From NCBI GenBank assembly GCA_905203015.1, contig CAJKUC010000006.1:1-64000 (forward strand): DNA of 64,000 nt, read 5' to 3'. Position 1 is the first letter of the stretch. Every line of letters starts with the position of its first letter. This document shows, piece after piece, positions 35,601 to 44,493 of the stretch. Below the pieces are notes generated by a model. That model ran no database searches, had not been told where the DNA came from, and saw only the letters and a program-made list of their open reading frames with translations. The stretch is from an uncultured Christensenella sp. GTDB taxonomy: Bacteria > Bacillota > Clostridia > Christensenellales > Borkfalkiaceae. The position numbers and the translations under genes are program-made.

Positions 35601-35685
35601 AGTGCATGCATTTGCAGCGTCGTGTAACTTCTGGCACATAGATTCTGAAACCGGTGCGGTAACGTTTGGGAATTCAAGAGGTTAA
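32665..35685 (+). CDS. Large lipoprotein with BIG2 Ig domains and GLUG-like beta-helix modules
   Basis: A 1006-aa protein; the start is ATG 32665, which overlaps the previous stop. The lipidated cysteine is C26 (LALVAC), followed by a proline-rich linker. A BIG2-type Ig domain (about 50-120) contains WTSNNIAVATVDGNGTVTAV, and two more Ig-like domains follow. Two copies of a beta-helix module lie near residues 412 and 768: GGYF.LG.NI, then GFCGIIDGRGYVISGL or GFGGTFDGCGYVIDGL, then GVLKNLGF and ENVYVQY. The same module occurs twice in the lipoprotein at 45574. No catalytic residues were recognised. It is likely a surface glycan-binding protein; a lyase-like fold cannot be excluded. Confidence 0.72.
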   Translation: MKNILRKFAPAALILCLICSLALVACKRTPDVTPDNPPESPTEETKVVLSDSVLTLDIYDTATLTVREGGSGDQKWTSNNIAVATVDGNGTVTAVTEGTAEIEVTTSKGKAICTVLVVNSYVAPVLTVSTAEVALAIGNDYLLLPKLIYKGSDCTTKAQFGCTVVDGEKDDVVTAINNADGILFTAKAYGTTKYVVYVEYAGVALSTVVNVSVIDTGIVFDVVNIEPMAGGYHAQLSTYAIDDYATAITPVVNVTEKGQTTNDVTINYTTDNEQVAAVVDGRIVAIDAGTTKVRGTYKTSGFVIDVTVSKPVLDAVATNGVVEVGRLADVAFDVQLEGNLVSAMIGNTQVGKTITDGKLTLDRDKLEEMPVANYGEHVELFIETDIVKYSTEIELYTLVVRTKQDYMSIGALSKAACKNNDKLFGGYFVFGDNITVNGGMSEFIDRTGTDFNGNGSQGFCGIIDGRGYVISGLTKTTDNGNAFISVMHRDGVLKNLGFIHSGFETDSGSFLIHTGEGTVENVYVQYDKISGGSSEGYSGTIFNANLTLNKTVVDVTSAQISGNGNKFLLMTANRDANLKNFICLFGNNYTLQDVIDGNVTVENGQDFTNADYKAAFNKKVFFGFIAFRQSEFFASMSDWNSDLWHVDVDGGKIDFGVKEYVEPEFRQETITVQDSDRVRADLDINNNGTLNNGKIIDIDIAGIIGTSDYTLVSVNGNGVSSNNVTADLFGYMYGNQTIQIVADAEYTRYTINLPVLLVSKVIRTVEDYAAWTKIAIACENDGKTEGSHNYGGYFELGNDIRSESGSIAMVYADQDAWDGAGGFGGTFDGCGYVIDGLVANVAKDHATFIGEMKSNAVLKNVGFTNVKMSGTTFLTRTTNGKISNIYVQYKKIDVTSGQTLLVRENAIVENIFVDAACAEIVGGSAYGILGSRHANENNYPVYGIVPQGYVSYVDCGTNGCGHGFASAETLKSDSTAWSAVHAFAASCNFWHIDSETGAVTFGNSRG

Positions 35686-35687
35686 GT

Positions 35688-36851
35688 ATGATTGCTTCGG
35701 TGATAAAGCAAGGCTACGACGTCATCGTGGTAGGCGGAGGTATAGCAGGCTGTTGCGTCGCGCTTGCCGCCGCAAGAGAAGATAAAAGCGTGTTGCTTGT
35801 GGAGAAACACATCAATCTCGGCGGACTTGCAACGCTCGGGCTTATCAGTTGGTTCGAGCCGTTGTGCGATGGCGAAGGCCGCAAAATGACGGGCGGCATG
35901 GTTGAGGAAATGATACGCCTTGCCGTTGGGTGCGGTTACGACAATTTACCCGGAATCTGGGGCGGAAAAAGCGACAATGAGCAATTGAGCGACAGATATT
36001 CCACCAACTTTTCTCCAACGTTTTTCTCTTTGGCACTTGATGACGTATTGCGTAAGAACGGCGTTACAATATTGTATGATGCGCTCGCAACCTACCCGGA
36101 AGTCGACAACAACAATGTGATCGTCGGCATAACGGTGGAGAACATCGACGGGCGGTTGCTGTATCCTTGTAGGGTTGTAATCGACTGCACGGGCGAAGCG
36201 ACTGTCGCGGCTCGTGCAGGAGTACCGACAAGGACGTACAACAACACGCAAACATACGTTGTTCACGATACGAATCGCCAACGTGCGACGGAATTTGCCG
36301 ACAGCGGCGACATGACAAAGTTGCGTCATTGGCAATGGTTTAAGCCCGGTGTGGAAACAATCGGCGAAGTGACGTCGTACGTTGAAAACGATTACTTGCG
36401 CCGAAGCAAACAAGTAACCTTGGCTCACTATGCCGGCACCGACAAAAACGAGCGGGAAATATTAACCCTTCCCGAGTTGCCGCAAATACGACTTATCCGC
36501 GCTATTGTCGGTGATGAAACTTTCTTCGGACGAGTGGAGGACATAGACAAACCCGTGGCAAAATCCATCGGCAGTACCGGTGATTTTGCCCATTGCGGCT
36601 ACCGCTTTGACGTGCCGTACGGTTGTTTGTACAATTCCGACTTTCCTAACTTGCTGTGTGCGGGACGTATTGTCAGTGCCGACGGAAACGGAGCGCATGT
36701 GTTGCGCGTTGTGCCGTGTTGTTGTTTGACCGGGCAGGCGGCGGGTATTGCGGCGGCGGTGGCGATCGAACAAAATAAGTCGGTTGCCGACGTATACGAC
36801 CGGATAAAACCGCGCCTTGAGTCGCGCGGCGTTGCGTTTGAAATCAAATGA
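35688..36851 (+). CDS. FAD-dependent oxidoreductase (FAD_oxidored family)
   Basis: A 387-aa flavoprotein. The Rossmann dinucleotide-binding motif is VVGGGIAGCC (G16, G18, G21), followed by the acidic residue at the end of strand two in LLVEKH and then NLGGLATLG. Later GRLLYPCRVVIDCTGEATVAARAG and the C-terminal NLLCAGRIVSADGNGAH with GQAAGIAAA are characteristic of PF12831 proteins. These appear in glycan loci, where an oxidation step on a sugar or aglycone is suspected; the actual substrate is unknown. It has no signal peptide, so it is cytoplasmic. It starts two bases after the lipoprotein stop and belongs to the same operon. Confidence 0.88.
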   Translation: MIASVIKQGYDVIVVGGGIAGCCVALAAAREDKSVLLVEKHINLGGLATLGLISWFEPLCDGEGRKMTGGMVEEMIRLAVGCGYDNLPGIWGGKSDNEQLSDRYSTNFSPTFFSLALDDVLRKNGVTILYDALATYPEVDNNNVIVGITVENIDGRLLYPCRVVIDCTGEATVAARAGVPTRTYNNTQTYVVHDTNRQRATEFADSGDMTKLRHWQWFKPGVETIGEVTSYVENDYLRRSKQVTLAHYAGTDKNEREILTLPELPQIRLIRAIVGDETFFGRVEDIDKPVAKSIGSTGDFAHCGYRFDVPYGCLYNSDFPNLLCAGRIVSADGNGAHVLRVVPCCCLTGQAAGIAAAVAIEQNKSVADVYDRIKPRLESRGVAFEIK

Positions 36852-36920
36852 AGAGTATTAAGCGGTGACGGAAAAATCTCGATTCGACAACGGCGGCTTG
36901 TGCGCCAAACGGTAGGTTGT

Positions 36921-39119
36921 ATGATAGAAAAAGCAAAGTGGATTGCCGCGACGGAAGCGGAACAGGCTCCATGCATCGAAAAGAAGTTTTCGGTGGGTAA
37001 GGTGAGGTCTGCAATATTGGATATTACGGGGTTGGGATATTTCTATGCCGAAATTAACGGAAAGAATGTTACCGATGATTTATTTAACCCCGTTTTTTCC
37101 GATTATCGTGTGCGCTCGCTGAATAATTTGCTGTACCCGATAACGGATAGAATGGCGCATCGCGTGTATTTTTGCCGTTTCAACGTTGCCGATATGCTTA
37201 ATAACGGAGATAACGTGCTGTCGGTGTACCTTGGTAACGGTTGGTACCGCCAGACAAAGCGCACCGCCGAAGGACATTTGGAGTTCGGTAATAAATTGAT
37301 TGCTCGGTTTAGTTTGCGATACGTAGACGAACAGGGTTGCGAACACGAAATACTGTCCGACGGCACCGAGGTCTGGCGACAAACCGAAGTTACGGAAAAC
37401 AATCTTTTTTACGGTGAAACGCAGGATTTGCGAGTATTCGGCAAACCGCCGGAGTATAGCAACGTAACCGTCGAAGATGATTTTGAAACAGTTTTTACCC
37501 TGCAAACCTGTCCTGCAGAGCGAGTGATACGTACGATTGAACCAAAGCTTGTCAGACAAAACGGTAAAAAACGCGTGTACGACGCGGGCAAAACCGTCAG
37601 CGGTCGGGTGCATTTGCGTGCGTACGGTAACGGCGGAGATACGGTTATGGTAAACCATAGCGAGTGCATTACCAAGGACGGGACGCTTGACGTCAATTCG
37701 TCGGGCGGCGATATCTTAAACGACCAGGGTGAACGGCAGTTGCAATCGGTGCAATATGTGCTTGACGGAATGGATCGTGAACTTTATCCCAAGTTTTGTA
37801 AGCAGGCATTCAGATATTTCGAGGTGGAAGGCAACGCCGAGGTTGTGAGCGTGGAGGTGATACATATTCCCTTTTCCGAGCGTACGACGTTTGCATGCAG
37901 CAACAGCGTACTTAATTGGTTGTACACCGCATATAAGCACACGCAACTGATCAATATGCACGATGGTTTTCCGTCGGATTGTCCGCATAGGGAGAGGCTC
38001 GGTTACACGGGCGACGGACAAATTACAGCGTCTGCGGCAATGACGATGTTCGATTGTGAGGCTTTTTACCGCAAGTGGATACGGGATATTTGCGATTGTC
38101 AGAATATCGATAACGGCCACGTGCAGCATACCGCACCTTTCTATGGCGGCGGTGGCGGACCTGTCGGTTGGGGCGGAGCAGTGGTGCAAGTTCCATACGC
38201 CTTTTACCTGCACTATGGTGACGAGTTGTTGGTGCGAGAAGTGTTGCCGCACATTGCCAAATGGGTGGATTACATTGTATCGCGTACAGACAACGGACTT
38301 GTTTGCCGCGAGGAAACCGGCGGTTGGTGTCTTGGAGACTGGGCGATGTCAGACGTGCTCATACCGCAGGAATTTGTCAACACGGCGTTGTTTGTATGTA
38401 TGCTCGATAAAGCCGCTTTCCTTGCTAAACAAGTTGAACGCCACGACTTGGTAAATCGGTTCTCCGAATTACAAAAACGATATCGAGAGTCGGTAACGAA
38501 CGAGTTTTTTGACGACGAAACAGGCAGTTTTGCAGGCGGTGTACAAGGTGCGGACGCTTTTGCTCTGGCGGCGGGTCTGGGAGACCGGCGCACGCTTGAG
38601 AATCTCGTTGCCAAGTACGCCCGGGATTGTCGTTTCGATACGGGTTTTATCGGTACGTATGTGCTTGTGGAACAACTGATTGCGCATGACAGGGTCGACC
38701 TTGCGTTCGATTTGCTATCGGCGACAAAAAAAGGCTCGTTCGGTTATCTTAAGAGACTCGGAGAAACGACCATTTGGGAATATCTAGATACAAAGTGGTG
38801 TTCCCATGCGCACCCGATGTTCGGCGCGGTTGCCGAATTTTTGCCCAAAACGCTGCTTGGTTTTCCTGATAACGAACGAACAAACGACGTTATTCTCAAG
38901 CCTCGTTTTCCGCACAAATTGCGCCGCGCCGAGGGTAGCGCGACGTATGACGGAAAGACAGTCGAAGTACGGTGGAAAAAAACGAAAAACGCAATACGTT
39001 ACAGAGTTTTCGTTACAAGCGGACTCAACGTAAGCGTAGTTTGCGACGACAAAACAACCGTATTGAAACCAGGAGAAAACGAACTTACGATACAATTGCG
39101 GAGCGATAAAAATGAGTAG
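36921..39119 (+). CDS. Glycoside hydrolase family 78 alpha-L-rhamnosidase (second copy)
   Basis: A 732-aa cytoplasmic enzyme from ATG 36921 (an in-frame GTG at 36900 is less likely). It has the same architecture as the enzyme at 21694: N-terminal beta sandwiches (GLGYFYAEINGKNVTDDLFNP), then the (alpha/alpha)6 barrel with FPSDCPHRERLGYTGDG from about residue 350, DLSVGAEQ-type loops, GWCLGDWAMSD and ETTIWEYLDTKW. The two copies are clearly paralogous but distant, so they probably cleave different rhamnosyl linkages. Its last eight bases overlap the next gene. There is a short gap (36852-36920) without recognisable signals upstream. Confidence 0.92.
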   Translation: MIEKAKWIAATEAEQAPCIEKKFSVGKVRSAILDITGLGYFYAEINGKNVTDDLFNPVFSDYRVRSLNNLLYPITDRMAHRVYFCRFNVADMLNNGDNVLSVYLGNGWYRQTKRTAEGHLEFGNKLIARFSLRYVDEQGCEHEILSDGTEVWRQTEVTENNLFYGETQDLRVFGKPPEYSNVTVEDDFETVFTLQTCPAERVIRTIEPKLVRQNGKKRVYDAGKTVSGRVHLRAYGNGGDTVMVNHSECITKDGTLDVNSSGGDILNDQGERQLQSVQYVLDGMDRELYPKFCKQAFRYFEVEGNAEVVSVEVIHIPFSERTTFACSNSVLNWLYTAYKHTQLINMHDGFPSDCPHRERLGYTGDGQITASAAMTMFDCEAFYRKWIRDICDCQNIDNGHVQHTAPFYGGGGGPVGWGGAVVQVPYAFYLHYGDELLVREVLPHIAKWVDYIVSRTDNGLVCREETGGWCLGDWAMSDVLIPQEFVNTALFVCMLDKAAFLAKQVERHDLVNRFSELQKRYRESVTNEFFDDETGSFAGGVQGADAFALAAGLGDRRTLENLVAKYARDCRFDTGFIGTYVLVEQLIAHDRVDLAFDLLSATKKGSFGYLKRLGETTIWEYLDTKWCSHAHPMFGAVAEFLPKTLLGFPDNERTNDVILKPRFPHKLRRAEGSATYDGKTVEVRWKKTKNAIRYRVFVTSGLNVSVVCDDKTTVLKPGENELTIQLRSDKNE

Positions 39120-39747
39120 GATAAAACTTGTAAACAAGATTATTGACGTGGACAATTCAAGAATTATCTACGACAAACCGCTTGCCGACGATTGGCAAGA
39201 CGATTGGCAGGTAATGGCGGGCGAGTGGAGCGTACAAGACGGTTGCCTTGTGGGCGTGGAGCGCGGAAACAAAGGCGGCGTATTGTTTTTTAAACAACGT
39301 TTTGACGGCGTCAACGTGATGTTGACTTGTAAAATCAGCACTGTTTTGCCTGCCACGCGCGACGTAAACGGCATTTTCTGCGCAGAGTGGGACGAAAAAA
39401 CGGACTATCTCGGAGACTATTATGTGTGCGGACTAAACGGCTGGTACGACGATAAGGCCGGTATCGAAGGATACAAGGCGGGCGTGGGCGACTTTTGCGG
39501 AATGTCGGAGACCAGTTACAAGTATAAGGCGGGTGAAGAAATCGAACTTACCTTCGGCTCAATCGACGGACATTGCTTTATGCTTGTGAACGGCAGACTC
39601 GTTGCCGAGCATCTTGACGGCATACTCAAACTCAACAAGGGGCATATCGGCTTTTCGCCATACTGCACAATGCTCAGAATTCACGACGTTGTGATTCGCG
39701 AAATCAGTTACGTCAACAACCAACAGCACTACGATCCGGAGTTCTGA
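39112..39747 (+). CDS. Concanavalin-like lectin/glucanase-fold protein
   Basis: A 211-aa protein without signal peptide whose beta-rich pattern fits a concanavalin A-like jelly roll of the DUF1961/DUF6250 kind: WQVMAGEWSVQDGCLVGVERGN, VMLTCKISTVL, DVNGIFCAEWDEKTDY and GHIGFSPYCTMLRIHDVVI. Such proteins occur as accessory or lyase-like members of polysaccharide loci. The GYKAGVGDFCGMSETSY segment could hold an active site, but I cannot assign catalytic residues. It overlaps the end of the second GH78 gene by eight bases, so the two are translationally coupled and may act on the same oligosaccharide. Confidence 0.6.
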   Translation: MSRIKLVNKIIDVDNSRIIYDKPLADDWQDDWQVMAGEWSVQDGCLVGVERGNKGGVLFFKQRFDGVNVMLTCKISTVLPATRDVNGIFCAEWDEKTDYLGDYYVCGLNGWYDDKAGIEGYKAGVGDFCGMSETSYKYKAGEEIELTFGSIDGHCFMLVNGRLVAEHLDGILKLNKGHIGFSPYCTMLRIHDVVIREISYVNNQQHYDPEF

Positions 39748-39772
39748 CCCATAATCATTCGGCTTTAATTAA

Positions 39773-40330
39773 ATGAAATATCTACTTAAAAATAATCGAA
39801 ACGGCGCCGCCGCCGTATACGAAACTACTGTGGACGTGTCGCAGGACGAGCGATATATATATTTCGACTTTGTGGCGAAGCACAGCGATTACTACTGCCC
39901 GTACGGCAACTACAACGACATACACTCTTGCGGCGACGCGGTGGAAGTGCTTATCGGTACCGACCCCACGCGTAAAACCTACTACGAGTTGGAGGTAAAT
40001 CCCGACAATGCCAAAATGCTTGCAAAAATGACGATGACGGAACTTGACGGCGACGGTGCGGCAAAGTTGAATATAGAATTTGTCGACGAAAAGGACTGCT
40101 TTTTTACTTCAAGCACCGCCAAAACGCCCGACGGCTACATTGCTTGCATTGTCATAGACAAAGCCGGACTAAACATGCCCGTCGAACAAATCTATTTCAA
40201 TGCCTATCGTCTGGAAACCGACGGGGGCGAGATGGAAAAGCACCTGTTTGCACTAAACCCGACAATGTGCGGCAAGTTTCACGTGCCGACCCGTTACGTG
40301 ATGTTGAGTGACTACCTGACAAGAAAGTGA
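39773..40330 (+). CDS. CBM9/DOMON-like carbohydrate-binding protein
   Basis: A 185-aa protein with the CBM9-like beta sandwich pattern: YIYFDFVAKHSD, then GDAVEVLIGTDPTRKTYYELEV, later GYIACIVIDKAGLNM, IYFNAYRLET and FHVPTRYVML at the end. It has no signal peptide, so unlike most carbohydrate-binding modules it should be intracellular, as seen for other stand-alone CBM9-like proteins in such loci. There is no clear Shine-Dalgarno sequence before ATG 39773. It sits 25 bp after the lectin-like gene and 22 bp before the DUF4127 gene, in the same operon. Function beyond binding is unknown. Confidence 0.65.
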   Translation: MKYLLKNNRNGAAAVYETTVDVSQDERYIYFDFVAKHSDYYCPYGNYNDIHSCGDAVEVLIGTDPTRKTYYELEVNPDNAKMLAKMTMTELDGDGAAKLNIEFVDEKDCFFTSSTAKTPDGYIACIVIDKAGLNMPVEQIYFNAYRLETDGGEMEKHLFALNPTMCGKFHVPTRYVMLSDYLTRK

Positions 40331-40352
40331 AAACAAAAACAAAGGAACAAGC

Positions 40353-41879
40353 ATGAAAAAAATCGTATATTTACCGCTTGACGAACGTCCGTGCAACAGT
40401 ACTTTTTGTCAGTTTCTCGCACAGGATAACAATGAAATAAATCTGATTTGTCCGCCGTTGTCGATACTCGGACTTAAAAAGAAGCCGGCAGACTACCAAA
40501 AAATTGCGGCGTTTTTGACCGAACAATGCGCAGACGCCGACTACCTGATACTTGCCGTAGATATGTTGTTGTTCGGCGGTCTGGTACCGTCAAGACTGCA
40601 TCATATAGACGTGGAAGAAGTTTCGTCGCGCGTCGAAGTAATCAAAACAATCAAGCGCAACAATCCCGGGCTGAAGATTTTTGCCTTTTCGCTTGTAATG
40701 CGTTGCCCGACATACTCCTCTTCCGACGAAGAACCGGACTACTACGAACAATACGGCGAGCGAATCTTCAAGTACGGCGTCAACGAATATAAGTATCTTG
40801 ACGGCCTGATAGACAAACAAGAGTATTTGTCGCAGAAAGCATTGTTAAACGTACCACAAACTGTAATTGAAGATTACACTAACAGACGTAGTGTAAACAT
40901 CAAGGTACTTACCGAAGTTCTTAGACTTGTCGGCAACGTAATAGACGAGTTTGTTATTTTGCAGGACGATTCCAATCCGTACGGCTACACTGCGCTTGAC
41001 CAACGCATTGTAAAAAAATGTCTTAGCGACAACAATATCGATATTGACATTTATCCCGGTTCGGACGAGGGCGGACTGACATTGCTTGCCAGAGTGCTGA
41101 CAAAAATAAAAGGCTACTCGCCCAGGATTTGTCCCGTTTATCCCAAACCGAAGTGCAGGGACGTTGTTCCGCTGTTCGAGGACAGGGCGGTGTACAAGAG
41201 CATAGCCGCACAGATAGAAAGCGCAGGTTGCACGGTTTCCGAAGAAAACGACGCCGACATTTATTTGTTTTGCAATTTACCTGTCGGACCAATGCTTGAC
41301 TTTTGCAGTTTGTATATCGGCAAGACAAACGGCGTCGGCAATGTTGCCAACAAGCAGTATGTCGATCGCGACTTGCCCGGGTTTGTTTCAAAACTTGCCG
41401 GACTTCATGCAAAAGGCAAGGCCGTCGCCGTTGCCGACATAGCGTATGCCAACGGAGGCGATGCGGAAATTGCCCGCATGATTTCCGAGTCGGCAGGACT
41501 GCTTAACATCGCAGGTTACGCAGGGTGGAACACTTCGTCCAATACGTTGGGTACTGTAATTTGTCAGGCGGTTTTTTACAACTTTTTCAAAAACACGCCT
41601 ACGCACAGACGTTTTACTGCCGAGCGTGTGTACGAGGATATTGCCTATTGTTCTCACGTCAGAAGCAGCGTTACCGCAAACGAGTTGTCGAAACTCGGTT
41701 ACAACTACTTCGATGTCGGCGAGCAACGCGGTAAAGTATCCGAAATAGTGGCTCAACAATTAAGCGAATTTGTCGGAGACAACTTCCCCGAAATTTACAT
41801 CGGGTACAAAATTTCCGACTGCTATATGCCTTGGAGCAGAATGTTTGAAGTAGGCCTTGCAGTGGAGGAAAAAAAGTGA
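40353..41879 (+). CDS. DUF4127 family protein
   Basis: A 508-aa cytoplasmic protein of the DUF4127 family, recognised by its N-terminus KIVYLPLDERPCN, the segment LILAVDMLLFGGLVPSRLH, then FSLVMRCPTYSS, VILQDDSNPYG (near residue 200) and YPGSDEGGLTLLAR. The biochemical role of the family is not established. Members recur in glycan loci of Firmicutes next to glycosidases, and the conserved acidic and histidine residues suggest an enzyme on a sugar or sugar acid. AAGGAA lies upstream of the ATG. The stop codon overlaps the ATG of a short frame that is the remains of an epimerase gene. Confidence 0.82.
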   Translation: MKKIVYLPLDERPCNSTFCQFLAQDNNEINLICPPLSILGLKKKPADYQKIAAFLTEQCADADYLILAVDMLLFGGLVPSRLHHIDVEEVSSRVEVIKTIKRNNPGLKIFAFSLVMRCPTYSSSDEEPDYYEQYGERIFKYGVNEYKYLDGLIDKQEYLSQKALLNVPQTVIEDYTNRRSVNIKVLTEVLRLVGNVIDEFVILQDDSNPYGYTALDQRIVKKCLSDNNIDIDIYPGSDEGGLTLLARVLTKIKGYSPRICPVYPKPKCRDVVPLFEDRAVYKSIAAQIESAGCTVSEENDADIYLFCNLPVGPMLDFCSLYIGKTNGVGNVANKQYVDRDLPGFVSKLAGLHAKGKAVAVADIAYANGGDAEIARMISESAGLLNIAGYAGWNTSSNTLGTVICQAVFYNFFKNTPTHRRFTAERVYEDIAYCSHVRSSVTANELSKLGYNYFDVGEQRGKVSEIVAQQLSEFVGDNFPEIYIGYKISDCYMPWSRMFEVGLAVEEKK

Positions 41880-42000
41880 TGCAGGATATAAAAAAATTAC
41901 AACGGTACAAAATTTTTTATCATCGGGCATTGCTTGACGACGCGATGCCGTTTGGGAAAAATCCGACCTTATCGACACCGATCTGCTGCAACTGTTGTAA
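41879..42000 (+). pseudogene. Frameshifted N-terminus of an N-acylglucosamine 2-epimerase family gene
   Basis: ATG 41879 overlaps the DUF4127 stop (TGATG). The frame reads MQDIKKLQRYKIFYHRALLD and then DAMPF. A shift of one base after the TTT near 41953 continues WEKSDLID. The combined YHRALLDDAMPF-WEKSDLID matches the start of AGE-family epimerases, where an xxxLLNDVxPFW segment leads into the barrel. Translation then ends at TAA 41998-42000, and nothing else of the roughly 390-aa gene remains. In the unshifted frame a 50-codon ORF reaches TGA 42031, overlapping the next ATG. So a 2-epimerase step appears to have been lost here. Confidence 0.45.
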
Positions 42001-42027
42001 CGCAAGCCTTACAGAGGAAGAAAAAAT

Positions 42028-44493
42028 ATGACAGAATTGAGATTAAACAAAGAATGGACGTTAGACTACGACGGCAAGCAATTACCTGCCGTCGTGCCGG
42101 GAGACGTTACTTTGGATTTATGGCGCAACAACATAATAGACAATCCGTATTTCGGAATGAACCATAAGAAGTTGCACTGGATAATCAACCGTGATTTTAT
42201 ATACAAAACGGTTTTTGACGTGTCCGACGAACTTTTTGACGAACAAGAGATTTTACTGGAATTCGACAGCGTCGACACCTATGCCGACATATATCTCAAC
42301 GGTAAATATTGGGGACATACCGAAAATATGTTTTTGAAGTACACCTATTCTGTGAAGGATGTAATCAAAAAAAGAGGCAACGAACTGGTTGTCAGAATGT
42401 TGTCGACCGGACAGGTGATGGACAATATCGACACAAGCGGATATTACGGCGTGTTTAACGTCAAACGTTTGTTTATGCGCAAGGCACAGTGTCATTTCGG
42501 TTGGGACTGGGCTCCCGACATGCCCGGTTACGGCATTTGCGGTGATGTAAAACTGATTGGCTGTGTCAAAAATCGCATAAGTGACGTACACTATCGGGCT
42601 TACAACAGTGGAAAGTTGAGCATATTTGTCGATCTCAACTACACGGTGCGCGAGTACATGACCGAAGATAAACAAATCAGGCAGTGCGACCCGGAGTGCG
42701 CAAACGACATTCTGCGTTACGTTGTGGCAACCCGCCCCGACAGCCCGATTTCGGACGGCAACGGCGTTGTTTTTGAAACAAAAGTAACGGGCGAAAAGAA
42801 CTTTGCAAACTTTACGATAGACAACCCCGAGTTGTGGTGGCCCAACGGATATGGCAAACAAGCATTGTACGAATACAAGGTTCAGCTTGTGCGAGACGGC
42901 AAGGTGGCGGACGAACGCGCCGGAAGGTTTGCATTTCGCGAGATCGCTCTTTGTCAGGAACCGTTTGACCGGACGCGCATGAAGTATTGTTTGCAAGTCA
43001 ACGGCGTAAACGTGTTTGTTAAGGGCAGCAATTGGGTACCGGCAGAGTGCTTTATCGGCGGCATAAAGACGGAAAAATACCTCAGGTTGATTGACGAGGC
43101 GGCGCGTGCCAACTTCAACATGTTGCGCGTGTGGGGCGGCGGACTGTACGAAAAAGATGTTTTTTACGATATTTGCGACAGCAAAGGAATCATGGTGTGG
43201 CAGGACCTTATGTTTGCCTGCGCCGACATCCCCGAGGACGATCCCGAGTTTGTCGAAACTTGTCAAAAGGAAGTTGCCTATCAGGTTTGCAGACTGCGCA
43301 ATCATCCGTCGCTTGTGTACTGGTGCGGCGGCAATGAAAAAACGGGCTCGTACGGACACAAAATCACCAAGGGAGACTACTTTATCGACGTAATTTTGCG
43401 CGGCACGGTGGAAAACTACGACGGTACGCGACCTTACGCGCGCCAGAGCCCTTGCTCGCTTACCGACGTCGGTAACGACACGACTTCGGGCGAGTCGCAT
43501 GCGGGCAGTTACGAAAGCAGCCTTATCGACGGGGTACTTAACTATCGCAACAAAGTCAGCGAGTCGGGCGTTATGTTTGTGTCGGAATGCGCCAACATGG
43601 GACCGGGTACGTTGGAGATATACAAGCGGATGTTCCCGGGGGATAAACTGTGGCCGATGAACGAGTTCTGGCGCGACCGACTGATGGAAAATCCCTATTC
43701 GGTGTTCAAAGTTCCGTTTTGCGAGAGGCAACTGTTATATGCCGACACGTTGTACGGAAGGAGCGACACTTTGCGCCAATTTGTGGCAAAAGGAATGACA
43801 AGCCACGCCGAATCCATGCGTGCCGAAATAGAGTTTGCCCGTGCAAACCCTGCGTGCGGCGGCTTTATGAACTGGATGTACAGCGATATCTGGCCGTCGG
43901 CAACGTGGGCGGTAGTGGACTACTACTGTGAGCCGAAACAGGCGTACTATCAGATGAAGCGTAGTTATGCGCCGATTGTCGTCACTTATGTGCAAAACGA
44001 AGATAAACAGTTGCAACTGGTGTTACTGAGCGACGAATTACACGAGGTATCGGCAGACGTGACGTACGGAATGCGGACGCTTGACGGCAAAACCGTCTGG
44101 CAGCGCAACGTAACGCTTACGACGACAGGCAACCGTAAGGTTGACGTTGCGGATAAGTACGACGCTCCCGACAGTTATTTGTTTGCCGAGTACGACTTTG
44201 GCGGCGTAAAGCACAGTACGGTGTTCTCATACGATATGTGGCATACTTGCCGTTTTACGAGCGACTATACCTACAAAGTGGAAAAATTGTCAGATCGTTA
44301 CGCCGTAACCGTTGAGGCTAAACAGTTTGCAAAAGGCGTAATTGTACGTATGAAAGACAATTACAGGTTTACCTATTCCGACAACTATATCGATTTGCAA
44401 GCGGGCGAACAAACCACTTTGTACATATACGGGGCAACGGACGATGACATTGCAACGATTGAAGTAACTGATTTCGCAAAGGAGAGTGCATGA
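42028..44493 (+). CDS. Glycoside hydrolase family 2 beta-mannosidase
   Basis: An 821-aa cytoplasmic glycosidase, length normal for GH2 beta-mannosidases. Domains in order: sugar-binding jelly roll (about 1-180, with VVPGDVTLDLWRNNIIDNPY and AQCHFGWDWAPD), Ig-like domain (about 190-310, with NPELWWPNGYGKQALYEY), and a TIM barrel (about 320-620). The barrel has FNMLRVWGGGLYE, the acid/base glutamate E437 in CGGNE, and the probable nucleophile E520 in FVSECANMG. C-terminal beta domains follow. The PGDVTLDL and WGGGLYE motifs favour mannosidase over galactosidase or glucuronidase. It overlaps the following HAD gene by four bases (ATGA). Confidence 0.92.
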   Translation: MTELRLNKEWTLDYDGKQLPAVVPGDVTLDLWRNNIIDNPYFGMNHKKLHWIINRDFIYKTVFDVSDELFDEQEILLEFDSVDTYADIYLNGKYWGHTENMFLKYTYSVKDVIKKRGNELVVRMLSTGQVMDNIDTSGYYGVFNVKRLFMRKAQCHFGWDWAPDMPGYGICGDVKLIGCVKNRISDVHYRAYNSGKLSIFVDLNYTVREYMTEDKQIRQCDPECANDILRYVVATRPDSPISDGNGVVFETKVTGEKNFANFTIDNPELWWPNGYGKQALYEYKVQLVRDGKVADERAGRFAFREIALCQEPFDRTRMKYCLQVNGVNVFVKGSNWVPAECFIGGIKTEKYLRLIDEAARANFNMLRVWGGGLYEKDVFYDICDSKGIMVWQDLMFACADIPEDDPEFVETCQKEVAYQVCRLRNHPSLVYWCGGNEKTGSYGHKITKGDYFIDVILRGTVENYDGTRPYARQSPCSLTDVGNDTTSGESHAGSYESSLIDGVLNYRNKVSESGVMFVSECANMGPGTLEIYKRMFPGDKLWPMNEFWRDRLMENPYSVFKVPFCERQLLYADTLYGRSDTLRQFVAKGMTSHAESMRAEIEFARANPACGGFMNWMYSDIWPSATWAVVDYYCEPKQAYYQMKRSYAPIVVTYVQNEDKQLQLVLLSDELHEVSADVTYGMRTLDGKTVWQRNVTLTTTGNRKVDVADKYDAPDSYLFAEYDFGGVKHSTVFSYDMWHTCRFTSDYTYKVEKLSDRYAVTVEAKQFAKGVIVRMKDNYRFTYSDNYIDLQAGEQTTLYIYGATDDDIATIEVTDFAKESA

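Noticed and set aside
36900..36920. GTG start 21 bases upstream for the second GH78 gene
   Set aside because: The extra residues do not resemble the family, and the ATG at 36921 fits the expected N-terminus better.
42253..43731. Long minus-strand frame (492 codons) inside the beta-mannosidase gene
   Set aside because: Complete antisense to a clear GH2 enzyme with catalytic motifs; no start signal.
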